Assembly: GCA_002344785.1 (NCBI GenBank)
Contig: DDUL01000056.1
Location: 37,204-101,203 of the forward strand
Direction of reading: 5' to 3'
Origin: Bdellovibrionaceae bacterium UBA2339
GTDB lineage: Bacteria; Bdellovibrionota; Bdellovibrionia; Bdellovibrionales; JAMPXM01
Length of the DNA stretch: 64,000 nt
Under the pieces are notes generated by a model. The model saw only the letters and a program-made list of their open reading frames with translations. It ran no database searches and was not told where the DNA came from. Numbering within the stretch: the stretch's first letter is position 1; every line of letters begins with the position of its first letter. The position numbers and the translations under genes were made by a program. Positions 1-10,301 of the stretch are shown one piece after another.

Positions 1-3000
1 CTTTCCGCCGACGATAACGGCTTTGCTCGACGTGATTTTCTCAAAGTGATGGGCGCAAGTCTCGCGCTGGCCACGAGCGCGTGTGTGCGTCGCCCGGCGG
101 CCACCATCATTCCCTATGCGAAAGCTCCTAAGGAAATCACCCCTGGCGAAGCGAACTTCTATACGTCCAGTTGGTTTGACGGCTATGAGGGCGCGGGCCT
201 GCTCGTGAAAACTCTCGAAGGACGTCCCATAAAGCTTGAGGGCAATCCTCAGCACCCCATCAATCTCGGTGCGCTGTCGGCGCGGGCGCATGCTGAAGTC
301 TTGTCGCTCTATGATCCAGACCGCCTTCGCGGTCCTCGTCGCAATCTCGTGAACAAAGACCGCAGCAATTCGGAATCTGTGTCGACGAAATTCGAAGAAG
401 CTGACGCGGCCATTCTTGAAGTGCTCAAAAAAGGTGGCGTGGCTTTGGTGACGGGCAGCAAGCCGTCCCCCTCGGTGCGAGCCATCATCGGTGATTTCTC
501 GCGCGCTTTCGGCGTTCGCTGGGTCGAGTACGATGCTTTGTCGCTGGAGTCCGTTCGCGAAGGTCAGCGCTTGTCCTATGGACGAGCCGTTCTGCCTCGT
601 TATCGATTTGATTTGGCTCAGTTCGTGGTCAGCATCGACGCCGACTTTTTGGGAACTTTGATCTCTCCGGTTGAGTTCACCAAGCAGTGGTCCAAGCGCC
701 GAACTCCGGGTGCGGATATGTCGCGCTTGGTTTGCTTTGAGTCGACGATGTCGCTTACGGGCATGAACGCGGATGATCGAGTACGCATTCGTCCTTCGCG
801 ACAACTTGATGTTGCATTTGCGCTTTTGAATCGATTGGCGCGAAAGGGTGCGACGATGCCCGCTGGTTTGGCGGAATCGGCGAAAGCCTTCTCGGCCGCT
901 GAAGGTGAAGCCGGACTTGATCCGATGTTCTTGGATCGCGTGGCCGATGAACTTTGGAAAAAGCGCGGCACGAGCTTGGTTTTGGCCGGAGGCCTCGCGA
1001 CGGCAACCGCGCAGCAGCTGGAGCTGCAGGTCGTGGTGAACGCCCTGAACTCGGTCTTGGGTAACGACGGTAAAACCGTCGATCACGACTCGGCCGTCTT
1101 CCAAACTTACTCGGGTTCAGCGAAGAGTTTGGCTACACTGATTCAAGATGTGGCCGCTGGAAAAGTGAAGACGCTGATCATCGATGACCTCGATCTGATG
1201 ACTTTGCTTCCCAAAGACTCGGGCTTCGCTGAAGCGATCAAGAAACTTGAGAACTTGATCTATACAGGCAATCGCAACGATGCCACAGGACGCCTTTCGA
1301 ATTGGGTTCTGCCGGTGGGAAGCTCGCTCGAAACTTGGGGCGATCTTGAATTACAAAGCGGGATCTATTCCATTCAGCAACCGACCATCATGCCGATGTA
1401 CGACACGCGATCTTTGGGCGAACTCTTGTTGGCCTGGACGAAAGCGGGTTCAGCTTCGGCACGAGTCAAGGCTTCGGAAACTTGGTTGGATTATGTGAAG
1501 GCGACTTGGTCACAAGAGATTCAGTCCAAGACGGATTTGGGTCGTGGCAAGGCCTTCAACGATTTCTGGATTGAGTTGCTGCAGACGGGTGTCGCCATGA
1601 GCGGCGGACGCCGCGAACGCACGTCTTCCGCGCGCGCCTTTGTGGGTCGCGTGAGTGTGAAGCCGGCGCCGAATCGTGCGGTGATGGAACTTGTGCTGCA
1701 CGCCAATTCGCAAATGATGGACGGTCGCTATGCGAACGTGCCTTGGCTGCAAGAGCTTCCAGACCCAGTTTCCAAAGTGGTTTGGGATAACTATTTGGCG
1801 GTGTCGCCGGCATGGGCCCGCGAGCAGGGCGTGAAGCAAGGTGATGTGATCGAGATCACTTCGGGTGATTTCAAGATGCGCGCGCCCGCTTGGATTCAGC
1901 CTGGACTGCACGATGCGGTTTGCACGATGGCCGTCGGCTATGGACGAAAGGGTCTTGGCAAAGTGGCCGAAGACTCGGGCTTCGACGCTTACCAGGCGGC
2001 GATGTTCAATGCTGGACAGCCGATTTTCTCCGGTCGCTTGGTGGAACTGAAAAAGACCAAAGAGCGCTATGAATTGGTGTCCACGCAAATCCATCATGTG
2101 ATGGAAAACCGCCCCTTGTCGCTTGAGACGACCAAGGCGGCTTTTGAAAAGGATCAAGGATCAGGCATTCACCGCCATCACGTGTTCACGATTTGGCCGG
2201 AGCATCAGTACACCAAACACAAGTGGGCGATGACGGTCGATCTGAACTCGTGCACAGGCTGCTCAGCCTGCGTGGTTGCCTGCTCGAGCGAAAATAACGT
2301 GCAAGTCGTCGGCAAACGCTACGTGATGGAAGGCCGCGAGATGCACTGGATCCGCATCGATCGCTACTACAAGGGTGACATGGCTTCGCCCGACACAGTT
2401 TTCCAGCCGGTGATGTGTCAACACTGTGAAAACGCGCCTTGCGAAACAGTTTGTCCTGTTCTGGCCACCGTCCATAACGACGAAGGCTTGAACGACATGG
2501 CCTACAATCGCTGCGTGGGAACTCGCTACTGCGCGAACAACTGCCCGTACAAAGTTCGTCGCTTCAACTGGTTCAACTATGTGAAGAAGCGCGCCGAGCC
2601 TTTGCATATGGCGTACAACCCAGACGTCACGGTTCGCACGCGCGGTGTGATGGAAAAGTGCACGTTCTGCGTTCAGCGAATTCGTCGTGCGACCAATGTC
2701 GCAAAAGATGAAAAGCGTCCGCTCCGCGATGGTGAGATCAAGACAGCTTGCCAAGAAACTTGCCCGGCTGACGCGATCGTCTTTGGCGACCTCAACAACA
2801 AAGAGTCGCGTGTCGCGAAGCTGTTTGCGGAAAAGCGCGCTTACACATTGCTTGAAGAACTCAACAACCAACCTCGAGTTCGTTATCTCACACGCGTTCG
2901 CCATGCCGAGCGCGTGGACGAGAAGCACGGACACGGCGGTGGACATGCGGCGGGACGGGCCGAGGACCGTCAAGATCAAACGACATGTGCGTTTGAAGGT

Positions 3001-3012
3001 GGGCTGGTATGA
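1..3012 (+). CDS. actB: Alternative complex III iron-sulfur subunit B (5' end missing)
   Basis: Electron-carrying subunit of alternative complex III, the cytochrome bc1-independent quinol:cytochrome c oxidoreductase. The reading frame is open from base 1, so the true start lies upstream. Codons 8-17 read [10 protein letters not shown], a twin-arginine (Tat) signal, so the protein is exported folded. The first two thirds resemble a molybdopterin-oxidoreductase domain, which in ActB proteins lacks the cofactor. The last third is a ferredoxin-like domain with cysteine clusters [35 protein letters not shown] and CTFC...CQETC, consistent with several Fe-S clusters. The stop overlaps actC by ATGA, so the genes are translationally coupled. 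ActA, the multihaem subunit, should lie just upstream outside the window. Confidence 0.93.
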   Translation, partial: LSADDNGFARRDFLKVMGASLALATSACVRRPAATIIPYAKAPKEITPGEANFYTSSWFDGYEGAGLLVKTLEGRPIKLEGNPQHPINLGALSARAHAEVLSLYDPDRLRGPRRNLVNKDRSNSESVSTKFEEADAAILEVLKKGGVALVTGSKPSPSVRAIIGDFSRAFGVRWVEYDALSLESVREGQRLSYGRAVLPRYRFDLAQFVVSIDADFLGTLISPVEFTKQWSKRRTPGADMSRLVCFESTMSLTGMNADDRVRIRPSRQLDVAFALLNRLARKGATMPAGLAESAKAFSAAEGEAGLDPMFLDRVADELWKKRGTSLVLAGGLATATAQQLELQVVVNALNSVLGNDGKTVDHDSAVFQTYSGSAKSLATLIQDVAAGKVKTLIIDDLDLMTLLPKDSGFAEAIKKLENLIYTGNRNDATGRLSNWVLPVGSSLETWGDLELQSGIYSIQQPTIMPMYDTRSLGELLLAWTKAGSASARVKASETWLDYVKATWSQEIQSKTDLGRGKAFNDFWIELLQTGVAMSGGRRERTSSARAFVGRVSVKPAPNRAVMELVLHANSQMMDGRYANVPWLQELPDPVSKVVWDNYLAVSPAWAREQGVKQGDVIEITSGDFKMRAPAWIQPGLHDAVCTMAVGYGRKGLGKVAEDSGFDAYQAAMFNAGQPIFSGRLVELKKTKERYELVSTQIHHVMENRPLSLETTKAAFEKDQGSGIHRHHVFTIWPEHQYTKHKWAMTVDLNSCTGCSACVVACSSENNVQVVGKRYVMEGREMHWIRIDRYYKGDMASPDTVFQPVMCQHCENAPCETVCPVLATVHNDEGLNDMAYNRCVGTRYCANNCPYKVRRFNWFNYVKKRAEPLHMAYNPDVTVRTRGVMEKCTFCVQRIRRATNVAKDEKRPLRDGEIKTACQETCPADAIVFGDLNNKESRVAKLFAEKRAYTLLEELNNQPRVRYLTRVRHAERVDEKHGHGGGHAAGRAEDRQDQTTCAFEGGLV

Positions 3013-4397
3013 GCGAAGCGTCTATGAATATGGCATCGGAAGTGGCTCGCAAACCTCTGATCCTGGGGAACAAGACTTATAAAGATATCAGCGATGATAT
3101 TTGCGAACCGGTCGAGGCGGCGCCGGGTAAACGTTGGCTGGCGCTGCTGTTGAGTGCGAAGGGTTTGTTCTTGTTCTACCTGATTCACATCGCCATCGTG
3201 GTCTCCACGGGCATGGGACTTTTGGGTGTGAACAGCCCCATTGCATGGGGAACCATGATCATCACCTTCGTCTTTTGGATCGGCATCGGCCATGCCGGGA
3301 CCCTGATTTCGGCGATCTTGTTTTTGTTCCGCCAGAAGTGGCGAACTTCGGTCGCCAGATCCGCTGAAGCCATGACGGTGTTTGCGGTGATGACGGCGGG
3401 GATTTTCCCGCTGATTCACACGGGTCGTCCTTGGCTGGATTTCTGGTTGCTACCGTATCCGAACCAGCGCGGTCCGCTTTGGGTGAACTTCCGTTCGCCG
3501 CTATTGTGGGATGTGTTTGCCGTTTCGACTTACGCGACGGTGTCGTCGGTCTTCTGGTATGTCGGCTTGGTGCCGGACTTCGCGACTCTGCGCGATCGAG
3601 CGAAGACGAAGATTCGTCGCTTGATCTATGGTGCCTTGTCGATGGGCTGGCGCGGTTCGGCTCGCGATTGGGCTCACTATGAAATGGTGTATTTGATTTT
3701 GGCGGGTCTTTCGACGCCGCTGGTCCTCTCAGTTCACACGATCGTCTCGTTCGACTTCGCGGTTTCCCAGCTTCCAGGCTGGCACACGACGATTTTCCCG
3801 CCTTACTTCGTCGCGGGTGCGATTTTCTCGGGCTTCGGCATGGTCGTGACCTTGCTGACTTTGGTTCGCATCGGCTTCCCGAAGTTTAAGGACTACATCA
3901 CCATCGATCACATGGAAGTGATGAACAAAATCATCATGGCCACGGGTTTGATGGTCGGCTACGCGTACGGATCTGAGTTCTTCATTGCTTGGTACTCGGG
4001 TAACCCCTACGAGCAGTACGCTTTCATAAACCGCGCGTTCGGTCCCTACGCTTGGTCCTACTGGATCATGGTCACTTGCAACGTCATCATCCCGCAGCTG
4101 TTTTGGGTGAAGAAGTTCCGTCGCTCGATCCCGGTGATGTTCGTGGTGTCGATCTTCGTGAACATCGGTATGTGGTTTGAACGCTTCGTGATCACGGTGA
4201 CTTCATTGCATCGCGACTTCTTGCCGTCGAGCTGGGGCATGTACGAGTGGTCGTGGTTCGATACGGCCATCTTGTCGGGCAGTTTCGGAATGTTCCTTAC
4301 GATCTTCATGCTTTACCTGAAGTTTGTGCCGGCGATTTCCATCGCCGAGGTGAAGCCTGTGCTCTATGTCGGCCGGCAGCGGCCGGGAGGTCACTAA
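3009..4397 (+). CDS. actC: Alternative complex III membrane subunit C (NrfD/PsrC family)
   Basis: Polytopic inner-membrane subunit of alternative complex III that binds quinol and forms the proton-translocating core with ActF. The 462-residue product has a short soluble N-terminus followed by about ten hydrophobic helices. It has the NrfD/PsrC-like pattern, including [18 protein letters not shown] and [19 protein letters not shown] early in the bundle. ATG overlaps the actB stop (ATGA), and its TAA shares a base with the actD start. Order and overlaps match act operons known from other bacteria. Confidence 0.93.
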   Translation: MSEASMNMASEVARKPLILGNKTYKDISDDICEPVEAAPGKRWLALLLSAKGLFLFYLIHIAIVVSTGMGLLGVNSPIAWGTMIITFVFWIGIGHAGTLISAILFLFRQKWRTSVARSAEAMTVFAVMTAGIFPLIHTGRPWLDFWLLPYPNQRGPLWVNFRSPLLWDVFAVSTYATVSSVFWYVGLVPDFATLRDRAKTKIRRLIYGALSMGWRGSARDWAHYEMVYLILAGLSTPLVLSVHTIVSFDFAVSQLPGWHTTIFPPYFVAGAIFSGFGMVVTLLTLVRIGFPKFKDYITIDHMEVMNKIIMATGLMVGYAYGSEFFIAWYSGNPYEQYAFINRAFGPYAWSYWIMVTCNVIIPQLFWVKKFRRSIPVMFVVSIFVNIGMWFERFVITVTSLHRDFLPSSWGMYEWSWFDTAILSGSFGMFLTIFMLYLKFVPAISIAEVKPVLYVGRQRPGGH

Positions 4398-4918
4398 TGG
4401 CAAAGTTGGGTGGAGTGGCCGGAATTTGGTTGGACGATCACGCCTGTGTTGAGGCTGCGGCCAAAGTTCGCGCCGCTGGATTTAAGAAGTTCGATGCGAT
4501 CACGCCTTTTCCCGTGCATGGCATGGAAGAAGCTGTGGGCATCAAGCGTTCGTGGATTCCTTACGTCACATTCGCGGCGGGGACCTTGGGACTTGCGAGC
4601 GGTGTGGCCTTGCAATATTGGACCTCGGCCGTCAGCTGGCCGATCAATGTCGGTGGTAAACCGTTCTTCTCGGGACCGGCCTTTGCGCCTGTCATGTTTG
4701 AATTGACCATCTTGTTTGCGGCGCTTTTTTCCGTCGGGGCTTTGTTTGCGGCTTGTCGCTTGCCGAAAGTTGATCCGCCGGTGATCGATCCGGATCTGAC
4801 CAGCCATAAGTTCGCGATTTTCATTCCTGAAAATGATGTCGGCTACAATGCCGAGCGCTGCGAGCAATTGCTCAAGAGCTTAGGCGCTGTCGAAACCAAG
4901 CGGATCTCGGCGTACTGA
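4397..4918 (+). CDS. actD: Alternative complex III subunit D (DUF3341)
   Basis: Small membrane subunit of alternative complex III, 173 residues. It has a soluble N-terminal part, two hydrophobic helices (around residues 58-78 and 100-125) and a soluble C-terminal tail, as in DUF3341/ActD proteins. I place the start at 4397 because the ATG overlaps the actC stop as TAATG and gives the usual family length; a longer frame back to 4247 would intrude far into actC. Its exact role in the complex is structural as far as is known. Confidence 0.88.
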   Translation: MAKLGGVAGIWLDDHACVEAAAKVRAAGFKKFDAITPFPVHGMEEAVGIKRSWIPYVTFAAGTLGLASGVALQYWTSAVSWPINVGGKPFFSGPAFAPVMFELTILFAALFSVGALFAACRLPKVDPPVIDPDLTSHKFAIFIPENDVGYNAERCEQLLKSLGAVETKRISAY

Positions 4919-4929
4919 GTGGGGAAGTG

Positions 4930-5553
4930 ATGATGAAAACACAATCGAACAAGCTCGCTTCAAATTGGCCGACCACGCTTTCGCTGGGACTCTCGATGGG
5001 CTTCATGCTCGCGGTGTTGCCGGCTTGCACGGGTGGCGACGGATTGTCGAAGCAACCGAATGTGGAGTTGATCCAAGATATGATGGATCAACCGGCGCTC
5101 AAGGCTCAGGACTCTGAGCCTGGTCAACCGAACAAGGCGGCCTCGCGAATTCCTCCCGAAGGAACTGTGCCGGTGGGCTACAAGCCTTATCCGTATCCGG
5201 GGCAGCCTGAAACGGCAGCGCAGCGCCTGAAGAATCCTGTGGCGGGCAACATGACGCCGCAGCTGTTGGAAGTGGGGCGCCGCAAATATGAAATCTACTG
5301 CCAGGTTTGTCATGGTGAGACCGGGGCGGGTGATGGGCCCGTGGCCGTCAAAATGGCGTCGAAGCCGCCGCCTGTGACCTCGGACAAAATCAAAAAGATG
5401 AGCGATGGTGGGATTTATCACATCATCACCGATGGTCAGGGCCTGATGGGATCTTATGCGTATCAAATCGTGAAAGAGGAAGATCGCTGGGCCTTGGTGA
5501 ATTACGTGCGCAATCTGCAAAAGTTGTCGGAACGCGCGTCGTCCAAACAGTGA
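4930..5553 (+). CDS. actE: Alternative complex III cytochrome c lipoprotein subunit E
   Basis: Mono-haem cytochrome c subunit that passes electrons from ActB towards the terminal acceptor. The N-terminus is a lipoprotein signal ending in a lipobox-like VLPAC, so the mature protein is anchored in the membrane facing the periplasm. A single haem-binding CQVCH lies in the middle of the protein and a downstream Met (QGLMGSYAY) is a plausible axial ligand. The start sits among GTG-ATG-ATG at 4927-4935; 4930 is a compromise behind a GGGGAAG ribosome site. It follows actD by 11 bases. Confidence 0.88.
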   Translation: MMKTQSNKLASNWPTTLSLGLSMGFMLAVLPACTGGDGLSKQPNVELIQDMMDQPALKAQDSEPGQPNKAASRIPPEGTVPVGYKPYPYPGQPETAAQRLKNPVAGNMTPQLLEVGRRKYEIYCQVCHGETGAGDGPVAVKMASKPPPVTSDKIKKMSDGGIYHIITDGQGLMGSYAYQIVKEEDRWALVNYVRNLQKLSERASSKQ

Positions 5554-5579
5554 GTTTTTAGCAAACGGAGAATTTGAAT

Positions 5580-6782
5580 ATGGCAGCCGCACACTCACAT
5601 GCCCCCGTTGCTCCTGGGCAGTTCGTCCCGAGTAAATCGCTTCGCACTTTGTATGCGGGGGCGATCTTCTTTGGACTGGTCCTGTTCGCCGTCGCGCTCT
5701 GGAAAGATCCGACGCGAGCTTGGCACGGATATCTGACATCTTACATGTATTGGACCAATCTGGCGTTGGGCGGATTGTTCTTTGCCGCCATTCAACACGT
5801 AGCTAAAGCGGGTTGGTCGGTGACGATTCGTCGAATCGCCGAAAGCTTCACGGCTTTCCTGCCCGTAGCGGCTGTCGGTGCGGTGGCTTGGTTGATTGGC
5901 TCCAAGCATCTCTATGAGTGGTTGGATCAAAGTTTGGTTGCGAAAGACGCGATCCTGCAAGGCAAGTCGGCTTACCTCAATGCCAAGGCGATGATTTTCC
6001 GAACTGTGTTGTTCTTCGGACTCTGGCTGTTCTTCTCCAAGGTCATCATCGGTCGAAGTTTGCAGCAAGACGAAGATGGAAAAGTCGAGCACACGGTGAA
6101 AAACGTCGGTTGGTCGATTGCATTCCTTTTGGTGTTTGCGCTGTCGTACTCGTTCTTTACTGTCGACACCTTGATGTCGCTTCAGCCGCACTGGTTCTCT
6201 ACGATTTGGGGCGTTTACAACTTTGCAGGTTTGTTCCAGAGCTTCTTGGCCATGTTGGTGATTTTCACGATCTACACCATGAAAAAGGGCTGGCTGCGTG
6301 GCCTTGTCAGTGAGGACCATCTGCATGATCTCGGTAAGTTCCTCAAAGGCTTCACCGTGTTCATGGCGTACATTGGTTTTTCGCAATTCATTTTGATTTG
6401 GTACGCCAACCTTCCGGAAGAAACGATTTTCTACCTGGCGCGCTCAAATGGCTGGTGGATGACAATTTCAGTGAGTCTTTTGCTGCTGAAGTTTGCCGTG
6501 CCGTTTTTGCTGCTGCTTCCGAAGTGGGCTAAGCGCACGCCGGGCCATTTGGTCATGGTTTCCGTGCTCATTTTGATCATGCAGTACGTGGATATTCATT
6601 GGATGGTTTATCCGACTCTCGATCCGTATCAGCCGCTGTTTTCATGGCCTGAAGTGGGAAGTTTTGCATTGTTCGGCGGACTTTTCTTGTGGTCCGTGAC
6701 GCGCTTCCTCGCGGGGCATAAACTGGTTCCTGTGAAGGATCCGCGGATCCAAGAGGCCATTCATCATCACGTCGCTTATTGA
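5580..6782 (+). CDS. actF: Alternative complex III membrane subunit F (quinol-interacting)
   Basis: Second large polytopic membrane subunit of alternative complex III, 400 residues with about ten predicted helices. ActF is NrfD-related and partners ActC. Visible family features include the C-terminal helix segment around MQYVDIHWMVYPTLDP. The chosen ATG at 5580 lies 9 bases after GGAG; an in-frame TTG at 5574 is less likely. This is the last act gene here. No cytochrome oxidase genes follow, so the terminal oxidase must be encoded elsewhere. Confidence 0.9.
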   Translation: MAAAHSHAPVAPGQFVPSKSLRTLYAGAIFFGLVLFAVALWKDPTRAWHGYLTSYMYWTNLALGGLFFAAIQHVAKAGWSVTIRRIAESFTAFLPVAAVGAVAWLIGSKHLYEWLDQSLVAKDAILQGKSAYLNAKAMIFRTVLFFGLWLFFSKVIIGRSLQQDEDGKVEHTVKNVGWSIAFLLVFALSYSFFTVDTLMSLQPHWFSTIWGVYNFAGLFQSFLAMLVIFTIYTMKKGWLRGLVSEDHLHDLGKFLKGFTVFMAYIGFSQFILIWYANLPEETIFYLARSNGWWMTISVSLLLLKFAVPFLLLLPKWAKRTPGHLVMVSVLILIMQYVDIHWMVYPTLDPYQPLFSWPEVGSFALFGGLFLWSVTRFLAGHKLVPVKDPRIQEAIHHHVAY

Positions 6783-6934
6783 GCGAGTGGCCTGATGAGG
6801 GCCGAAAGTCTGGATCTGCTGCCTTCGGCCTCGTCGATCACGACGGGGCCGTTCAGTTTGTGGCAAGCTTGCACGGGTGAAAATTGGCCGAGCCCATGGG
6901 CCCGATTCACCATCAAGCCTTGAGGAGACCAGGC

Positions 6935-8116
6935 ATGTCGAATTCACCGGACTTGAATGCAAGGTCGGATTCTTCCGCTCACACTGCGGATCAGCGTTTG
7001 AAACTCCGTCTTGGTGCGCAACTGAAGTCGGCCTCTCAGCAGCTTCGTCAGGGTTGGGAGCGTGGTTGGGAGATCATTCGCGTGCGCGAGATGCAGCCCC
7101 AAAGTGTCGAGGCCGCGCCGCTGAAGACCTCGGCTATGCCGCTGACTTCGACGGATTTGCGGGACGCCAAAACTTCATCGGGCGCCGTCGTCGATCGGCA
7201 AGTCTTAAAGCTTCAAGATGGTCGCCGAGTTTCATTTCGCACTTTGGGAACTGAAGGCGCGAAGGAATGGATTCTGTTCCACCACGGTTATCCGGGATCC
7301 TCTTGTCAGGCCAAATTGATGCACGAGCTTGCGCGCGAGCACGGCTGGGGAGTTTTGGCCATTGATCGACCCGGCTTTGCGCAAAGTGACTTCGATGCGG
7401 GTCGAAGCCTCAAGACGACAGCCTATGACGCCATTGAGGTGGCGACGAAACTGGGAGTCTCGAGATTTCACGTCGTGGGTGTGTCAGGCGGAGCGCCTTA
7501 TGCATTGGCCACAGCCGCGGCAGCGCCACAGCGCACGCGATCGTTGTCGACAGTCGGCGGCTTGGCGCAGTTGGCGGCGCCAGATCTTGAGGCGAAGCTA
7601 TCGGCATTTGAAAAATTCTGTGTTCGCCGAGCTCGCAGTGGTGGAGTGACGGCACATTTACTTTTTGGCTGGATGGAGCGCGGTGTTCGCCAAGATGAAG
7701 AGGCCGTGATCAAGAGATGGATTGATCGATTAGCTCCCGCGGACCGAGCTGAGATGGAGAAACCTGAGCTTCGCGAAGTTTTAGTGAGTTCCCTGAAGGA
7801 AGCCATCGAGCCAGGTATTCGGGGTGTGATCGCGGATCTCAGACTTTTAGCCTCGCCCTGGGACTTTAGCCTTGAGCATGTGGACTCGCCGGCCTGGATC
7901 TGGCACGGGACGGAGGACAATGTTGTGCCTTACGCACATGGGGTTTATTTGGCCACGGGACTCAGGAAGGCGAGGCTGATGACGGTGGAGGGCGCGGGCC
8001 ACTACTCGCTTTGTCTCACGGAGCGGCAGAAGATTGTGGAGCAAATCCTGAGCTTTGCGGAACAAAGCGACGCGAGACCGCCGGTCCGGTCCGCTCTGAG
8101 CCCTGAGCTGACTTGA
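6935..8116 (+). CDS. Alpha/beta hydrolase family protein
   Basis: Predicted hydrolase of the alpha/beta fold, 393 residues, substrate unknown. About 100 residues precede the fold. The oxyanion loop is HHGYPGSS, the nucleophile elbow is GVSGGAPYA with Ser184, the acid is probably Asp328 in HGTEDNVVP, and the base is His356 in GAGHYS, giving a complete catalytic triad. No secretion signal is visible, so it is probably cytoplasmic. ATG at 6935 is preceded by GAGGAG at 9 bases. It stands alone between actF and the thrS leader. Confidence 0.8.
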   Translation: MSNSPDLNARSDSSAHTADQRLKLRLGAQLKSASQQLRQGWERGWEIIRVREMQPQSVEAAPLKTSAMPLTSTDLRDAKTSSGAVVDRQVLKLQDGRRVSFRTLGTEGAKEWILFHHGYPGSSCQAKLMHELAREHGWGVLAIDRPGFAQSDFDAGRSLKTTAYDAIEVATKLGVSRFHVVGVSGGAPYALATAAAAPQRTRSLSTVGGLAQLAAPDLEAKLSAFEKFCVRRARSGGVTAHLLFGWMERGVRQDEEAVIKRWIDRLAPADRAEMEKPELREVLVSSLKEAIEPGIRGVIADLRLLASPWDFSLEHVDSPAWIWHGTEDNVVPYAHGVYLATGLRKARLMTVEGAGHYSLCLTERQKIVEQILSFAEQSDARPPVRSALSPELT

Positions 8117-8141
8117 GTTTTCCCTCTGATTCCGCTACGCT
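8113..8141 (+). promoter_or_regulatory. Candidate sigma70-type promoter for thrS
   Basis: TTGAGT at 8113-8118 and TACGCT at 8136-8141 are 17 bases apart, about 125 bases upstream of the thrS ATG. The match to consensus is moderate (four and three of six), so this is a proposal from spacing and position only. Confidence 0.3.
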
Positions 8142-8232
8142 GAAGTCTATGGCGTCCCCTATGGCGAAGCTTCCACATTCAATGTCTTTGGCCACAAAGA
8201 CTTTGTCTTTTTCGATCGCACACACGTGTGCG

Positions 8233-8250
8233 CCAACGCTCGTGCGTTGG
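8233..8250 (+). promoter_or_regulatory. Leader hairpin just upstream of thrS
   Basis: CCAACGC and GCGTTGG form a perfect 7-bp stem with a TCGT loop, ending 17 bases before the thrS ATG, where no clear Shine-Dalgarno is visible. In E. coli, ThrRS represses its own mRNA by binding leader structures that mimic the tRNA-Thr anticodon arm. The loop here contains CGT, a threonine anticodon. A self-regulatory operator is inference. Confidence 0.35.
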
Positions 8251-8267
8251 ACGACCGCGCTCGTTTC

Positions 8268-10301
8268 ATGAGCGTTCAGGTCACTCTTCCCGACGGAAAG
8301 CAGATCGACTTCGACCGTGAACCCACAGTTCTTGAGGTGGCCGCAAGAATTGGCGCTGGGTTGGCGAAGGCGACTTTGGGCGCGAAGTTCAATGGCGCTC
8401 CCGCGATCGTGGATTTGCGCGCTCGCGTCCCCAATGGCACTCGCATTGAAATTATCACGTCGAAAGTGCCCGAAGGCCTTGAGGTGATTCGTCATTCCGC
8501 CGCACACGTCATGGCCCATGCTGTTCAACAGTTGTGGCCGGATGTGAAGGTCACCATCGGACCTGTGGTCGAAAATGGCTTCTATTATGACTTTGATAGT
8601 CCGCGGCCTTTCACGCCGGAAGACTTCGCGAAGATCGAAAAGAAGATGATGGAGATCATTGCGGCGGATCTTGAGATTCGTCGTGAGGAAGTTCCGTGGC
8701 GTGAGGCCAAGGATCGGTTCGCGAAGCTCGGCGAGAAGTTCAAGCTTGAACTCATCGATGATATTCACGCCAAGTCCGGCGATGAGATGGTCGGCGTTTA
8801 TCATAATGGTGATCAGTGGTTTGATTTGTGTCGCGGGCCTCATGTGCAGCGTACAGGACAGATCAAGGCCGTGAAGCTGATGTCCCTGGCCGGCGCTTAC
8901 TGGCGTGGTGATGAAAAGCGTGAGCAGCTTCAGCGCGTTTATGCCACGGCATTTGCGGACAAAAAGGATCTTGAACAGCACCTGACCCGCCTCGAAGAAG
9001 CTAAGAAGCGTGATCATCGCAAGCTGGGCAAAGATCTGGGCCTATTCATGTTTCATCCGTATGCTCCGGGCTCGCCGTTTTTCACAGGCAAAGGTGCCAC
9101 GATCTACAATGAACTCGTGGGCTTGATGCGGGATCTGTATCGTGAATTTGGCTACCATGAAGTGATCACGCCGCAGATTTTTGATGTGGAGTTGTTTAAG
9201 ACTTCCGGTCACTACGCGAACTATCGCGAGAACATGTACTTCACCTCGATTGATCAGGCGGCGCAGAAGGATCAGCTTGAAGGCGTCGATGTTCGTCAAT
9301 CGTCGATGAAGCCGATGAACTGCCCGTCGCACTGCTTGATGTTTGGCGCTGAGAAGAAATCTTATCGCGAACTTCCGTGGCGCATTGCTGATTTCGGGCG
9401 ACTGCATCGCTTTGAGCGAAGCGGTGTGATGCATGGACTGACGCGAGTTCGAACTTTTTGCCAAGACGACGCTCACATTTTTTGCACGCGCGCCCAAATG
9501 AAGGCGGAGATTGTCGACTTCATGCGCTTGACGAAAAAGACCTACGAATTGCTCGGCATGACTGAGTTTCGCGTCTTAGTGGCGACCCGCCCTGAGAACC
9601 GTATGGGCTCGGATCAGGTTTGGGATGAGGCGGAGAGCGCCTTGGAAGAAGGCTTGAAGGCTCTGCAGATTCCTTATGCGTTGAGTCCGGGTGAAGGCGC
9701 GTTCTACGGCCCCAAGATCGAGATTCATTTCGTGGATGCGATCGGGCGCAGTTGGCAGCTCGGTACGATCCAGGTCGACTTCAACATGCCAGAGTCCTTT
9801 GGACTTGAGTATGTCGGGGACGATAATCAGGCGCATCGGCCGGTGATGCTCCATCGCGCGATCTTGGGTTCGCTTGAGCGATTCATTGGCATTTACATCG
9901 AGCACACCAGTGGCAAGTTCCCGACTTGGCTTGCGCCCGAACAAGTTTATGTTCTCAACGTCACGGATCGCCAGGAAGAGTACGCGAAAGAGATTCTCAA
10001 GCGTTTGCGAGGCCAAGGCGTGCGCGTGCACTTTGATGATCGCAATGAAAAGCTGGGATTCAAGATTCGCGAAGCGCAGCTGGCGCGTGTGCCGTATATG
10101 TTGGTGATCGGTGATCAAGAGGTGCAGAATCGCACCGTCACTTTGCGTTTGAATAGTGGAGCTCAAATCAGTGCACTTCAGCTTGAGGAGTTCGAGCGGC
10201 TTTTGGTCGCCGAAATTCGCGAGCGTCGTCTCGAGTCGCCATGGGCGGCTCAATCCGGCGAGGGTGCGAAGTCAAAATCTAACGAGGAGGTCAGCCATTA
10301 A
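8268..10301 (+). CDS. thrS: Threonyl-tRNA synthetase
   Basis: Charges tRNA-Thr with threonine in the cytoplasm. The 677-residue protein has the full domain order: an N-terminal TGS domain (VTLPDGKQIDF), the editing domain with HxxxH in HSAAHVMAHAV and CRGPHVQ, the class II catalytic core with the zinc cysteine in MKPMNCPSHC and motif 2 around RVRTFCQDDAHIFC, and a C-terminal anticodon-binding domain. ATG at 8268 was chosen because the TGS domain begins immediately after it; a longer GTG start at 8226 exists. The last bases overlap infC. Confidence 0.97.
   Translation: MSVQVTLPDGKQIDFDREPTVLEVAARIGAGLAKATLGAKFNGAPAIVDLRARVPNGTRIEIITSKVPEGLEVIRHSAAHVMAHAVQQLWPDVKVTIGPVVENGFYYDFDSPRPFTPEDFAKIEKKMMEIIAADLEIRREEVPWREAKDRFAKLGEKFKLELIDDIHAKSGDEMVGVYHNGDQWFDLCRGPHVQRTGQIKAVKLMSLAGAYWRGDEKREQLQRVYATAFADKKDLEQHLTRLEEAKKRDHRKLGKDLGLFMFHPYAPGSPFFTGKGATIYNELVGLMRDLYREFGYHEVITPQIFDVELFKTSGHYANYRENMYFTSIDQAAQKDQLEGVDVRQSSMKPMNCPSHCLMFGAEKKSYRELPWRIADFGRLHRFERSGVMHGLTRVRTFCQDDAHIFCTRAQMKAEIVDFMRLTKKTYELLGMTEFRVLVATRPENRMGSDQVWDEAESALEEGLKALQIPYALSPGEGAFYGPKIEIHFVDAIGRSWQLGTIQVDFNMPESFGLEYVGDDNQAHRPVMLHRAILGSLERFIGIYIEHTSGKFPTWLAPEQVYVLNVTDRQEEYAKEILKRLRGQGVRVHFDDRNEKLGFKIREAQLARVPYMLVIGDQEVQNRTVTLRLNSGAQISALQLEEFERLLVAEIRERRLESPWAAQSGEGAKSKSNEEVSH

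Noticed and set aside
6800..6830. Hairpin GGCCGAA/TTCGGCC after actF as a terminator
   Set aside because: Seven-base stem, 17-base loop and no T-run; too weak to call.
8016..9017. 333-residue antisense frame over thrS
   Set aside because: The plus-strand TGS and editing domains of ThrRS explain this region; the antisense frame has no start site or motif support.
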